Source of the DNA: Symbiodinium natans | Taxonomy: Eukaryota > Sar > Dinophyceae > Suessiales > Symbiodiniaceae | Assembly (NCBI GenBank): GCA_905221605.1 | Contig: CAJNDS010001335.1 | Coordinates: forward strand, 1,536,938-1,584,437 | Direction: 5' to 3' | Length of the DNA: 47,500 bases | Shown here: positions 1 to 10,146 of the stretch, piece after piece | Layout of the letters: each line of letters opens with the position of its first letter | How positions within the stretch are numbered: the first letter of the stretch is position 1 | The notes under the pieces: generated by a model | Database searches by the model: none | What the model was told of the DNA's origin: nothing | The model's input: the letters and a program-made list of their open reading frames with translations, nothing else | Made by a program: the position numbers and the translations under genes

Positions 1-78
1 TTGGCTTTGCTTGGGGCTGCTTTTGTGCAAAAGATGCCGCTGCGCAGGATTCTTGGGCTGTCTCAAGCTTTGAGTGCC
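1..78 (+). CDS. Partial exon at window edge
   Basis: Open from base 1 to a GT donor at 79-80, which runs straight into a TTTAGGG tract. Frame 1 gives a hydrophobic peptide beginning LALLGAAFVQKM; frame 3 is also open (GFAWGCFCAKDAA...), so the frame is not settled. The 5' end lies outside the window. The product is not recognised. Confidence 0.4.
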
Positions 79-442
79 GTAGGGTTTAGGGTTTAGGGTT
101 TAGGGTCTAGGGTTTAGGGTTTAGGGTTTAGGGTTTAGGGTTTAGGGTTTAGGGTTTAGGGTTTAGTGTTTCAGGGTTTCGTAACAACTCGTTCTTCCTG
201 AGAACCATAAACCTGACACCCTACACCCTTCTTCCTGGTAATCCTCATGAGAGAGCAATGTAGGGGATCCCTAATGCCCCAAACTCTACACCTTAAACCC
301 CAAACCCTAAGTCCAAACCCTAAACCCCAAACCCGAGTCCCCAACCCTAAAACCCAAACCCTAAACCCCAAACCCCAAGCCCTCAACCCTCAACCCTAAG
401 CCCTAAACCCTAAACCCTAAACCCTAACCTGCAAGCCCTGAG
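79..442 (+). other. Intron with G-strand then C-strand telomeric arms
   Basis: Clear example of the local intron plan. GT at 79 is followed by (TTTAGGG)n to about 175. A non-repeat middle follows, then (CCCTAAA)n from about 290 to 430, and the AG of a CCCTGAG unit at 441-442. The two arms are inverted complements and could pair in the transcript. Confidence 0.45.
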
Positions 443-1020
443 GATTCGGTGTTTTGGAGAGAAGCCGGGGCTCGGGATCCCCCAACCGAAAGCCGGCGGA
501 GAGCCCCCCGGTGTGCTTCTTAAGGCCCCCACTTGCAGGGTTTAGGGTTTAGGGTTTAGGGTTTAGGGTTTAGGGTTTAGGGTTTAGGGTTTAGGATGGT
601 CGAGGGGCCTTTGAGGGCTTATCACTCCTCGGAGTTCCGGAGTTTTTGTATGACCCTGAATCCCCAGATAGTCCCTATAAACCCATAAGAATTTAATGTT
701 TTGTTTTTTCCTCGTTTTATTGCACTTAATCCCATATATAACCCTTGCAAAGACAGTAGCCTTTTTCCCCCAGCTACCCCAGTTGGATTGTTGAGGGTCT
801 TTGGTTGCGACGGGGCTGCGAGGCCAAGAGGCAAGGTTTCCAGGCTCCTTCAGGGTTTAGGGTTTAGGGTTTAGGATTTAGGGTTTAGGGCTTAGTGGAA
901 TAAAACCCTTAGCACCCCAAACGCTCTAAAGCCTTCAGAGCCCGAAGGCCCCCGAAACCCTAGAAAGCGAGGCACCTTCGACCTCTACTCGTGCGCCGGA
1001 GTCACCCAGGAAGTCAGCAG
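443..1020 (+). CDS. Two-exon gene piece, product unknown
   Basis: Exon 443-510 follows CCCTGAG and ends at donor GTGTGC (511), in phase 2. Exon 964-1020 follows CCCTAG and ends before GC. It opens with the single base needed to complete an arginine codon and reads KRGTFDLYSCAGVTQEVS, with about 15 of 18 third positions G or C. The alternative frame of the second exon is also open but has poorer GC3. The intron between them holds telomeric tracts and a possible further exon near 800-830. No family recognised. Confidence 0.45.
597..840. other. Non-telomeric stretch without confident gene
   Basis: Single-copy sequence between two TTTAGGG tracts. A short open segment near 797-832 with AG before it and GC after it could be an exon, but nothing else supports it. 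Confidence 0.3.
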
Positions 1021-1029
1021 GCTTTCGGC

Positions 1030-1272
1030 CTTTGAGGGGGGGGGGGGGGGGGCTTCTTTGGGGGGTGGGGGTTTGGGGTTTGGTTTGGGGTTTAGGGTTT
1101 GGGTTTAGGGTTTTGGGGGGTGGGGTTTGGGGTTTGGGGTTTGGGGTTTGGGGTTTGGGGTTTGGGGTTTGCGGTTTCGGGTTTCGGGTTTCGGGTTTCG
1201 GGTTTCGGGTTTCGGGTGTCGGGTTTCGGGTGTCGGGTGTCGGGTTTCGGGTTTCGGGTTTCGGGTTTGTGT
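1030..1272 (+). repeat. Variant telomeric blocks: GTTTGGG then GTTTCGG
   Basis: A G homopolymer (about 1036-1052) leads into tandem GGTTTGG units (about 1075-1170), then a separate block of GGTTTCG units (about 1172-1268). Variant units are sorted into uniform blocks instead of being mixed. Confidence 0.85.
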
Positions 1273-1718
1273 GTCTGGCTGGCTGGCTGAGGCTTTTGGG
1301 GTTTGCGAGTGTAGGGGATTTAGGGTTTTGAAAGGGTCTTTTCAGAGATTCAGCGGCGAAGAATTTGGATTGGCAACCCTAAACCGCCTAAACCCCCTAT
1401 CGCCTGACATTTCGTTGATTACCATCTACAGGTCAACACTTATGAGAAGACAGGTTCAAATGTCCACGCAAATGTCCACGAGAGTCTTTGACATTTCGTA
1501 AAGAGGCAGTTTGGTTAAGAATGGTCTGGAGGAACACAAAGTTCCACCGCACCCGCCCCATCTATGTTTACCCTTGAACCCTAAACGCACACACCCCATC
1601 TATGTTTGCCCAAAAACCTGAACAGCTTGAACCCTAAACCCCAAACCTATGTTTACCCTAAAAACCTCGAACCCTAAACCACAAAACCTTAAGTTCCCCA
1701 TCGCCAGGAACCTTCCAG

Positions 1719-1786
1719 GCAGCACCTGACCCCACCCCTTCTTCGCCCGCCGCACACGCAGCGCCAGCGCCGGAGGAGGTGGCAGA
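1719..1786 (+). CDS. Exon encoding Ala/Pro-rich segment
   Basis: Starts after CTTCCAG and ends at GT (1787). The peptide reads AAPDPTPSSPAAHAAPAPEE, a low-complexity acidic/proline linker. C-rich telomeric units lie upstream. The neighbouring exons were not placed in phase, so an intermediate exon is probably missing on each side. Confidence 0.45.
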
Positions 1787-1799
1787 GTGATTGGGTTTG

Positions 1800-2350
1800 A
1801 GCTTTTAAACCCTAAACCCTAAGCCCTAAACCCTAAACCTTTTGGGGCTTAGGGTGGATGGTGTAGGATTCTGGGTTTTAGGATTGAAATACATATTTTT
1901 TGTTGGCTGGTGCGGGTTGTGCGGCCGGAGGGTTAATGAGTTAGGGGCTTTCGGGTTTTCAGGGTTTAAGAGTTAAGGGTTTCGAGTTTCTTCTCCTCAT
2001 GGAAACAGATTTTGGATGGCCGGTTCTCCTTCACTCTGGTCTCTTGCTGTGTGCTCGAACTATCGGGGGCCGTCTTACGAACCCTATACCCTAAACAGAC
2101 TACCAAGAAAGGATCGTGATAAACAAATCAGCCCTATACTCTAAATCCTAGCCAAGTTTTGGGGTTGAGGGCGTGTTTGGCGGTGGCATGGGATTGAGGA
2201 TTGGCGGAGTTGTACTCGATTCACTCGGGTCTACGGTTTAGGGTTTAGAGTTCAGGGTTTAGAGTTTAGGGTTTAGGGTTTAGGGTTTCACGTCCACACA
2301 GTTAGAGCAAGTGTAGGCCGCAGAAGCTCTCCGAAAAGCCCTGTAAATCC
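1800..2350. other. Repeat-rich stretch without confident gene
   Basis: Short CCCTAAA and TTTAGGG tracts with degenerate units. A segment near 1989-2080 is open (FLLLMETDFGWPVLLHSG) after an AG and may be an exon; no other support. Confidence 0.25.
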
Positions 2351-2355
2351 TACAG

Positions 2356-3516
2356 CTCCTGCAAGCACTACAAGCACTGCGCTCGAAAATCTCGAAGTTT
2401 GAGCCCATCACCTCCAGAAACCTGAAGCGCCACAAGGTCTTCGGGTCTTAGGTTTTAGGGTTTACGGTTTAAGGTTTTAGGGGCGTTGAGTTTCTGCCGT
2501 TCTGCTGAGGGCCCACAGGATTTGGGTTTTTTGTTCTTCTAAGCAACCCTAAACCCTAAACCCTAGCCCTGAACCGTGGCTCAACCATCTTTCACAGGAC
2601 CACGCCACTGTCGTGGCCACAGCCGCAGCCGGCGACCAGGCGCGCCCATACCCGAAGGGTCCATGTACCTGTATAGTGTATACTTGGGCCCCAAAGCTAC
2701 TATAGGAACCCCTCTAAGGCCCAAGTTTTTTTCACATAGCTACATGGATCCTTAGGGATAGTTGGGGGTCTGTTCAGGTGCTTAGGGCTTTGAGGCTTTG
2801 GGGGGTTGAGGAGTTTAGGGATTGAGGGGTTTAGGGTTAGGTTTTTTTTTTTAACCCTAAACCCTAAACCCTAAACCCTAAACCCTAAACCCTAAACCCT
2901 AAACCCTAAACCCTAAACCCTAAACCCCTAAACCCTAAACCCTAAACCCATTTTTTTTTGGGGGGGGGAGGGTACGGTTCGGTGTTTCGGGCTTAGGGGT
3001 GTAGGGGTTGCAGGCCTTAGGGCTTGGTTCGGGGATGGGCCTGTGTGTTAAAGACTTTGGCATCCTACTAGGGAGTGCTTGTCTGGAGATCCATGGATTG
3101 TGGCGATTCCCTAAGCCCCAAACTCTACCCCAAACCCCAAACCCCAAAAACCAAAAACCAACCCCAAACCCCAAGCCCCAAGCCCCAAGCCCCAAGCCCC
3201 AAGCCCCAAGCCCCAAGCCCCAAGCCCCAAGCCCCAAGCCCCAAGCCCCAAGCCCCAGACCCTGAACCCTGAACCACAAACCCTAGCCTCGCCTTTCTTT
3301 CTGGAGCCCCTTCCCCCCGCTTCCCTGGCTCCCTAAATTCCTTAACTTGCCCTAAACCCTATTCCCCAAACTGGCAAACTGGCCCTAAACCCCAATCCCT
3401 AAACCCTAAACCCTAAACCCTAAACCCTAAACCCTAAACCCTAAACCCTAAACCCTAAACCCTAAACCCCTCCCCAAACAGCCGGCGAAGTGAAGTTCGA
3501 GAGGCACCGGCGGAGG
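2356..3516 (+). CDS. Three-exon gene piece, product unknown
   Basis: Exons 2356-2436 (27 codons, LLQALQALRSKISKFEPITS...), 2598-2658 (DHATVVATAAAGDQARPYPK plus one base) and 3482-3516 (two bases plus GEVKFERHRRR). All junctions keep phase (0/0, then 1/2). Acceptors are TACAG, CACAG and AACAG; donors are GTCTTC, GTCCAT and GTGAGC. Third positions are strongly G/C in the second and third exons. The second intron holds a small inverted-repeat element and both telomeric orientations. The first exon looks helical and basic. Function unknown. Confidence 0.55.
2659..2752. mobile_element. MITE-like element with GGTCCATGTA ends
   Basis: Left end GGTCCATGTACC and right end TACATGGATCC are inverted complements about 75 bp apart. 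The element begins exactly at the donor of the preceding exon, so its left end supplies the GT. Confidence 0.5.
2851..2948. repeat. Interstitial telomeric array (CCCTAAA)n
   Basis: About 14 near-perfect C-strand units ending in a short homopolymer. It lies inside the intron 2659-3481. Confidence 0.9.
3166..3258. repeat. Homogeneous CCCCAAG array
   Basis: About twelve tandem CCCCAAG heptamers, a variant of the telomeric unit amplified as one block. The reading frames through it are Pro/Gln/Ala/Lys repeats and are not real proteins. Confidence 0.9.
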
Positions 3517-3801
3517 GTGAGCAGCGACTGTCGGTGCAGTCCGAAATCGCAATTGAGGAGGTTCTGGGACGGGGGGACGGGGGCCTAGGGGTTTAGGGAT
3601 TTAGGGGTTAGGGGTTAGGGGTTAGGGTTTAGGGTTTAGGCTTTAGGCTTAGGGTTTAGGGTTTAGGGTTTAGGGTTTAGGGTTTAGGGATTAGGCTTTA
3701 GGCTTTAGGGTTTAGGGTTTAGGGTTTAGGGATTAGGCTTTAGGCTTTAGGCTTTAGGGTTTAGGGTTTAGGGTTTGTATAGAGTTTAGGGTTTAGGGTC
3801 A

Positions 3802-3834
<33 letters not shown>
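3802..3834. repeat. 33-base G homopolymer
   Basis: An uninterrupted run of about 33 G directly after telomeric units. Its exact length should be treated with caution because such runs are error-prone. Confidence 0.85.
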
Positions 3835-3835
<1 letters not shown>

Positions 3836-4114
3836 CAGGGGTCGAAGGGGGGCGAAATAGTATAGGTTGCGGTTTAGGGGCTTGAGGGTGCAAGGGTTGG
3901 GGGTTTAGGGTGTAGGGTTCTTGTTAAGGTTTTGAAAGGGGTATGAGGAGTTGAGGCGAACCTTTACCCGAAATCCCTAGGAAATTCCAAAAACCCAGCA
4001 GACTTGCTACCCGCAACCACCTGCCCTTTTGAAAGAGACCCTGATTTGGGGAAGATGAGGCCCGACCGACAGTAACGTGATCCACGGCCCAGACGTCGGA
4101 ACCCGAAGCGTAAA

Positions 4115-4411
4115 ATGACATGCATCGAAAGCGGAGAAGGCCTTACTGGTGAGGCCTTCAAGATGTTCATGGCGTACTTGGCAGAAACAAAGCCCAAGGT
4201 ATTCTATGGCGAGAACGTGTAGTGGCAACATGGACCAGCCAGGAGATAGCACGGGCAATGGTGAGGATGGGGGAGAGAGTAGAGCAACGAACGAAGGGTT
4301 CGTGGTTCGCTGGCGAGTTGTTTGCCCGCCCCAATGCGGGGTTCCAATGTCTCGGCAGCGAATCCACTACATTGGCCTTAGTACTCACCACATCTGCAAG
4401 GAAGAAGCCGG
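4115..4411 (+). pseudogene. C5-DNA-methyltransferase-like fragment, broken
   Basis: Three segments in different frames resemble successive parts of a cytosine-C5 methyltransferase. The first (about 4115-4219) reads GEAFKMFMAYLAETKPKVFY and then GENV before a TAG at 4220; the ENV motif carries the catalytic-site glutamate in this family. A second frame covers about 4222-4340. A third (about 4338-4383) reads GVPMSRQRIHYIGL, like the conserved arginine-rich target-site-proximal motif (VP.SR.R). Frame shifts and the stop indicate a decayed copy or a retro-fragment. The family call is by motif memory only. An alternative is an unrelated gene with unrecognised tiny introns. Confidence 0.45.
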
Positions 4412-4529
4412 GCCCGGGGTCTAAGGCTTAGAGCTCTGCCCAGATGGGGGATTCCTTGAACTAGCAGCCTGGGTTTAGGGTTTAGGGTTTAGGGTTTAGG
4501 GTTTAGGGTTTAGGGTTTAGGGTTTAGGG

Positions 4530-5240
4530 TTTGATGTCCCTTTGACTCTGAGGGTTGGTCCACCTGTCCTTGCTCTGGGCCCCTCTATTGGGGAACCCTT
4601 AAAAAACACCCTTTACACACTCTGTCACAGCCAAGGGCCCATTCTTCAGATGCCTTAAAAAAAGGAAAGATGCCATTTGTACGGGACCGTGCATCTTCCT
4701 TTACAAGCACAATACGGGGTCCTATATTTGGGGGACCGGGTACCAAAAAGGGCCCCCGTGAAAGGCACGAACTTCCACGGCGAAACCGCAAACCCCCAAA
4801 CCCGGAACCTTTTCTGAGTCCAAGCCACCAGAACCACCAGCCTCGCACGCACTTCAGTTGTACTCATTCCTTTTTTGGGCGGTTGGATCGGCTAGGTACT
4901 TTGTTCACACAAGCAAGGGGCACCATCCCTAGACCCTCAACCCTAACCCCATTGTCTCCTCAACTACAGCCCCCCCCCCCCCCTGTTTTAGGGATTAAGC
5001 ATTGATATCAGGGCTCCATTTTTCAGGTTGAGGCGTTTAAGGCAAGTTTCGGGTATCTTGGTGCCTGAAGACATTCGGCCTTAGACCATCGTGGAGAATC
5101 GCGCGACCCCAGTCCCTAAACCCTAAATCCCTGAGCCCCTATGAGCCCCTAAATCCCTAATCCATAGACCTCTAACCCCGAAACCCTTAAACCCTGAACC
5201 CGAAATCCCAGTAAAACCCTAAACCCTGAAACCCTGAACC
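4530..5240. other. Stretch without recognised gene
   Basis: Low-repeat sequence with overlapping short open frames on both strands, none with convincing splice signals. Degenerate CCCTAAA units appear from 5110 to 5240 leading to the next exon. Confidence 0.3.
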
Positions 5241-5244
5241 CTAG

Positions 5245-5860
5245 ACGATGCTCAGTTGGTGGCCGCCGACGATGATGTCATGAGCGTTCCAGGCCGGTGG
5301 GTTCAGAGTGAGTCCTTCGGGTTTAGGGTTCAGGGTTGAGGGTGTGACCATAGCATGTTGTTTATGTCTAGACCTCCCCAAATTGGACTTAAGATTTTTT
5401 TGGCTTACTGACCCAACAGTTTAGCCAACAGTTGAATTCTGAGCTGTTGGGGCCTCCCTATTTTGCAAGTAATAATGAGTAAACCCTAAACCCTACAGTA
5501 AACCCTGAACCCTAAACCCTAAACCCCAAAGGGGAGAACGTTTGCCTGTGAAAAAGTGCTTGGTTCTTGGAGAAGCGGTGCGGTGGATTTTCGCGGGTGG
5601 TTCAAGGCCAACCCAGACCATGACCCTTTGGGGTTTGGGGGTTTAGGGTTTAGGGCTTAGGGTTTAGGGTTTAGGGTTTAGGGTTCAGGGACCACAAACC
5701 GAACAAACCCTAAAACCTAATCCGAAACACTACACCCGAAGCCCTAAACCCTATACCCTATACCCTACACCCTAAACCCTCAACGCCCTGAGTCTCGTGA
5801 CCCCGGCCCCTTCAAAGTCTAAGGGCCTTTGTGTGGGGCTTTGGCGCGTCCAAGCCAGAG
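5245..5860 (+). CDS. Three-exon gene piece, product unknown
   Basis: Exons 5245-5296 (after CCCTAG; DAQLVAADDDVMSVPG), 5537-5632 (TFACEKVLGSWRSGAVDF then RGWFKANPDHDPL) and 5793-5860 (after CCCTGAG; LVTPAPSKSKGLCVGLWR). Phases fit at both junctions (2/1 each time). A second, canonical donor GTGAGT at 5308 would lengthen the first exon but breaks phase with the next. The last exon ends before GC. Function not recognised. Confidence 0.5.
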
Positions 5861-5932
5861 GCTTACCCTTTTTCAGGGTCTATTAGGGTTTAGGGTTTAG
5901 GGTTTAGGGTTTAGGGTTTAGGGTTTAGGGGT

Positions 5933-6740
5933 AGTGTTGGTTCATGTCCAACACATCAGATTCTTCATATCCATCGAATGAATTTATAGGGGTGACTGCT
6001 ATCATTTCACCCATGGCCATGAGGCTTCCATGCCCTCAGAAGGACCGAAGCAGACCCAGCTTCATACTATTATGCACTACGTCGGATCGAATAGTCCACC
6101 CCTAACGCCCGAAATGCCCCTAAATGCCTAAATCCTAAACAGGCCCTAAAGCCGAAATGTCAGAACTGTAAAATCCCGGAACCCCCAAACCCTTAAGCCT
6201 TCAAACCTAAACCATCTCATGCCCAGAAGCCCTAGTTAATCCATCGGTGTAGCCGTTTTCAACGCACCTCAAACCCGAAACGCCAAACTTTAGACCTCAA
6301 ACACAAAAAGCGCCCTGCAAGAGGTAGCCCAATCGGTCAGGCGGGGGAGCCGGGGGGGGGGGGGGGGGGGGGGTTAGAAAAGATGGGGCTTGGTTGAATT
6401 GGTGTATTGGGTCGCGGGGCAAAAAAGACGTTATAGAGGGATTCTTACGGGGATATTTACACATATACACACGTAGACAGATGTTTAGGTACAGGGTTAA
6501 GAGTTCAGGGTTCACGGCTTATTGCAGCAAAGCCTTGGGCTGTTTCCCTTTTGGGTAGGCACGCATTCTTCTGACTCGCGCTTAAACCAGCTGTTGACAG
6601 AAAGGTAGCATCAATTGGTACCGTGCGGTCTAAGATTCGGGGTTGAGGGTTGGCGTGCTTGGGGGCCCTTCACCCCCCAAAGCCTAAACCCTAAACCCTA
6701 AACCCCAACCCCAAACCCTAAACCCTAAACCCTAAACCCG
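5933..6740. other. Stretch without recognised gene
   Basis: Mixed single-copy sequence and scattered degenerate CCCTAAA units, with a G homopolymer at about 6352-6373. Short open segments exist, but none has both splice signals and good codon use. Confidence 0.3.
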
Positions 6741-6751
6741 ACGTTCTGAAG

Positions 6752-9036
6752 CAGCATGCTTCTGCAGAGCAGGACGCTTCTGGGGTGCCGCAGTCGCTGG
6801 TGGAGGAGATAGTGCAGAAGACCCAGGACACAGAGAGGCCCCGCGAACCCGACCCTAAACCGTAAACCCTAAAAACCCTAAACCCTAACCGTAAACCGTA
6901 AACCCGAAACCCTAAAGCCTAAACCCTAACCCTAAACCCCAAACCCCAAACCAAACGTCTGCTTCCCTGAGGGTGTTTAGGGTTTCAGGGTTTTGGGTTT
7001 AGGGTTTAGGGTTTAGGGTTTAGGGTGTCCTCTCTGTTAAGCCTGTAGCTGGAGATCCTAGGTCATGGACCCTCAGCCTGGCAACCTACATCCTTCACGA
7101 ACGACATCCTTGACCGAAATGAACCCCAACTGGGTTTATGGGCTTCACATACCCGAGTAGGAATTGGGTTTTGGGTTTAGGGTTTAGGGTTTAGGGTTTA
7201 GGGTTTAGGGTTTAGGGCTTGGGGTTTAGGCTCTAGGTTTTAGGGTTTAGGGCTACATGACCCCGATTTTGGGGTTCCTAACACTCTGCCAAGTTCGGGG
7301 GTTAACTCTTCAGGGGTTGCTGATGTGCCATGGCAGGGTTTCAGGGTGAGGGTTTCCGGGCCTAGGGTTTGCTGCGTAGAGCTAAGGATTCGGGCTTTTT
7401 GAGCTATAGTAGCCTTATAGCATTGCGGCGACCTGACTCAGACCCTGAACCCTGAACCCTAAACCCTAAACCCTAAACTCTGATTTGAAACACCTGACGC
7501 TGCCGGAGCCTCTTCAGCCCAAAAAGCGCTTGTTATTTTCCTCGCCGCTGCGCCGCAGTTGGCCTCTGCGCAGCGTGCCAGGACGTGGGCATGACACCCC
7601 CGACCCTTTTCGGGTTTAGGGTTTTGGGTTTAGGCTTTAGCGTTTAGGGTTTAGGGTTTAAGGTATCGGGGTTTAGGGACCCCACTCAAACCCAAACTCT
7701 TGACCCTGATCTTTGAACATCCGCAGGTCCTTGTCCGTGTGGCTTGGGCTGCGGTGCAAACTTCGCGTGATACGACATTTTGTTTGACGTAGGATAGGGT
7801 TTCGTATGTAGAGCTTGTCAGTTGAAGCTAGAGGCCATGCCCATTTTGAGGGGAAATCGGGCTCAAGCAAAACACACAACCCTAAACCCTAAACCCTAAA
7901 TCCTAAACCCTAAACCCTCAACCCTAAACCCTAAACCCTAAACCCTAAACCCTAGACCCTAGACCCTAGACCCTAGACCCTAAACCCTAACCGTAAACCC
8001 TAAACCCTAAACCCCCCAAAACTCCCCACAGAGTACAGCTGGAGGACCGTGCCATGCATCCCCGAGTCGCAGTGGCATCTCTTTTGCTCCCTTGCCAGAA
8101 TGGGTTAGGGTTTAGGGTTTAGGGTTTAGGGTTTAGGGTTTAGGGTTTAGGGTTTAGGGTTTAGGGTTTAGGGTCTAGGGTCTAGGGTCTAGGGTCTAGG
8201 GTCTAGGGTCTAGGGTCTATAGGGTGTAGGGTTTAGGACCTCAGGGTTTGAAGGTTTTAGGGTGGACTTCCCCGAGAGTAGAGGAAGTCACAAAAGTTGG
8301 GCTCACAAAGCCTTATATGCTATATCCTTTGGTCGAGTCCCTAGCTAAGCAGGCCCTGGAATGTTGTTCTTTTCCCTTACAGGGTTTAAGGGGATCATAG
8401 TAGGGTCGGGGTGGTGAGGGAGAGAAGTGTAAAGTGGGTGGAACGAGTGAGTGCTAGCGATTAGGAGAGTAATAGAGAGAGACAGAGAGTGAGAGAGTGA
8501 GAGAGAGAAAAAGGGATGCAGGGTCAAACCTAATCTCAAGATGCGCGATGTGCTTTTGTAGACCTCGGGGGCCTCAGTCCCGTAAGTACCCTTAACCTTG
8601 TAACCATACATAGGAGGTTGCCCCCGCATGATGGGCCCTTATGGAAAACAAACAGTACTCTCAAAGACTCTTCAAGAAAAAGACATAACCCTAACTTCAA
8701 GAGCCCACTAAATACTTTGCCCAAAGCTGAAACATGAAACTCAACCCTAAACCCTAAACCCTAAACCCTAAACCCTAAACCCTAAACGCCTTTTCAGGAT
8801 TGGGCTCGCGATCGCCGTGTTGGATGAAGATGCGACGGACGCACTTTTGCAGGAGGACCGTCGAACCTTTTGGGCCTGGAATGACAGGGTGTAGGGTTTA
8901 GGGTTTAGGGCTTAGGGTTCAGGATTTTGGGTTTAGGGTTTAGGGTTTAGGGCCAGACCCTCCCCCCCCCATTCAGCCAGGACAGCTGTGCCTCGGGCTC
9001 TTGTGCTTTGGAGCTACTGCAGCGTCCTTGTCTTAA
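6752..9036 (+). CDS. Six-exon gene tail ending in stop
   Basis: Exons: 6752-6826 (…SLVEEIVQKTQ, GA donor), 7049-7133 (LEILGHGPSAWQPTSFTN…), 7518-7584 (QKALVIFLAAAPQLASAQRA, hydrophobic), 8032-8103 (VQLEDRAMHPRVAVASLLLP…), 8798-8888 (IGLAIAVLDEDATDALLQED then RRTFWAWNDR) and 8977-9036 (PGQLCLGLLCFGATAASLS, then TAA). Every junction from 7049 on is in phase (1/2, 2/1, 2/1, 0/0). Acceptors are TGTAG, TTCAG, CACAG, TTCAG and TTCAG. The fifth exon is the most convincing single exon; the first is least certain. Exon 8032-8103 also has an alternative frame with higher GC3 (YSWRTVPCIPESQWHLFC). Two hydrophobic stretches suggest membrane association, but no family was recognised. Confidence 0.5.
7880..8015. 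repeat. C-strand telomeric array with CCCTAGA block
   Basis: (CCCTAAA)n with an internal block of four to five CCCTAGA units (about 7951-7980). It forms an inverted pair with the array at 8104-8236 across exon 8032-8103. Confidence 0.9.
8104..8236. repeat. G-strand telomeric array with TCTAGGG block
   Basis: About ten TTTAGGG units, then seven TCTAGGG units (about 8170-8216). The TCTAGGG variant is the complement of the CCCTAGA variant in the upstream arm, so the two arms share both the unit and its position relative to the exon. Confidence 0.9.
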
Positions 9037-9279
9037 AAGAGCAGTTGAGGCTTAGTATTTAGGGTAGGGTTTAGGGTTTGGGGGGTCTTCGTCGTTGTTT
9101 CCAGGGAGCGCCTCCCTACCAATGGTTCATCCCCCAACCACACATTAAAAGGTTTAGGGTTGGTCGGGTGTTTAGGGTTAGGGTTTAGGGTTTAGGATTT
9201 AGGGTTTAGGGTTTAGGGTTTAGGGCTTAGGGTTTAGGGTTTAGGGTGTAGGGTTTAGGGTTTAGGGTTTAGAGCATGC

Positions 9280-9900
9280 GGGACTGAAGGGCGCACGGAC
9301 GGATAGCGGCAGCAGAGTTGCGAAAGAACAGCACGGCCCACCAGAAGAGCAACACGGCCCACTGTAAACACTATGCGCCTCGGCTTCTCAAGGGTTTTTT
9401 TTGTGGGGACGTGGTGAGGTTGCTGCCCTTCATATTAAGAAGTCAAGGATGCGGGTGGACATAAGCGCAATCTGAGCTGCTGTTTGTTGCTTTGTTCGTC
9501 TCTTTTCTCTTTTGTTCGTTTCTTGGCGGAAGTGAGCCGGCTTGATAGGCACCCTAAATATTAGGTGCCGTATTGTAGTAGGGATCCAAAATTGGGACCA
9601 TCATTTCGACAACCACCCATATGGGGGGGACGGGAGAGTAGAGGGTCATGACAGGGCCTTTGCCACTCCCACGGCTCCGCGTGCTGTCGCCGGAAGTGGG
9701 CCAGTCGGGGATAGGATTAGGGGGACCCTTGGGGCTATAGACCCTCTGAAGAAGGTCCCTGTTCAAGAGAGCCAGAAGAAGGTTAAGAAGGGCTCCCTTT
9801 CAAGGGTCCCCCTTGTCCTGCCTAGGAGCCAGGAAAGCCATGCTCTATGACCAGGGTCTTCCCGACCAAAAAAGGGCGTGGATGTCGCTACGGAACTTAC
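9280..9900 (+). CDS. Hypothetical ORF and possible exon, unsupported
   Basis: A frame open at 9542-9850 encodes about 102 residues, ending KKVPVQESQKKVKKGSLSRV and onward, with no recognisable domain. A possible exon at about 9293-9366 (…VAKEQHGPPEEQHGP…) ends at a GTAAAC donor. GC3 is not distinctive. Either could be chance. Confidence 0.2.
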
Positions 9901-9906
9901 GCCTAA

Positions 9907-10110
9907 GCCCTAAACCCCTAAACCCCTAAACCCCTAAACCCCTAAACCCCTAAACCCCTAAACCCCTAAACCCCTAAACCCCTAGACCCCTAAACCCCTA
10001 AACCCCTAGACCCCTAAACCCCTAAACCCCTAAACCCCTAGACCCCTAAACCCCCAATCCCCTAAACCCCCAAACCCCTAAACCCCTAAACCCCTAAACC
10101 CTAAACCTCT
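9907..10110. repeat. Octameric CCCCTAAA array
   Basis: About 24 tandem CCCCTAAA units with occasional CCCCTAGA variants. The unit is eight bases, one C longer than the CCCTAAA unit elsewhere in the window. It ends in CCCTAAA just before the acceptor of the exon at 10147. Confidence 0.95.
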
Positions 10111-10146
10111 TGTGAACCCCCCTCCCGCCAGCCATGAGAGACGCAG

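Noticed and set aside
1032-1501. Overlapping Gly/Phe/Val-rich frames
   Set aside because: Translations of GTTTGGG and GTTTCGG arrays; periodic and without codon bias.
2935-3279. Pro/Lys- and Leu/Gly-rich frames on both strands
   Set aside because: Translations of CCCTAAA and CCCCAAG repeats.
7673-7879. 68-codon minus-strand frame (MCVLLEPDFPSKWAW…)
   Set aside because: Lies inside the intron 7585-8031 of a phased + strand chain, no splice signals; cannot be excluded but unsupported.
8345-8629. Ser/Leu-rich minus-strand frame
   Set aside because: Driven by an AGAGAG-type low-complexity tract at 8468-8515.
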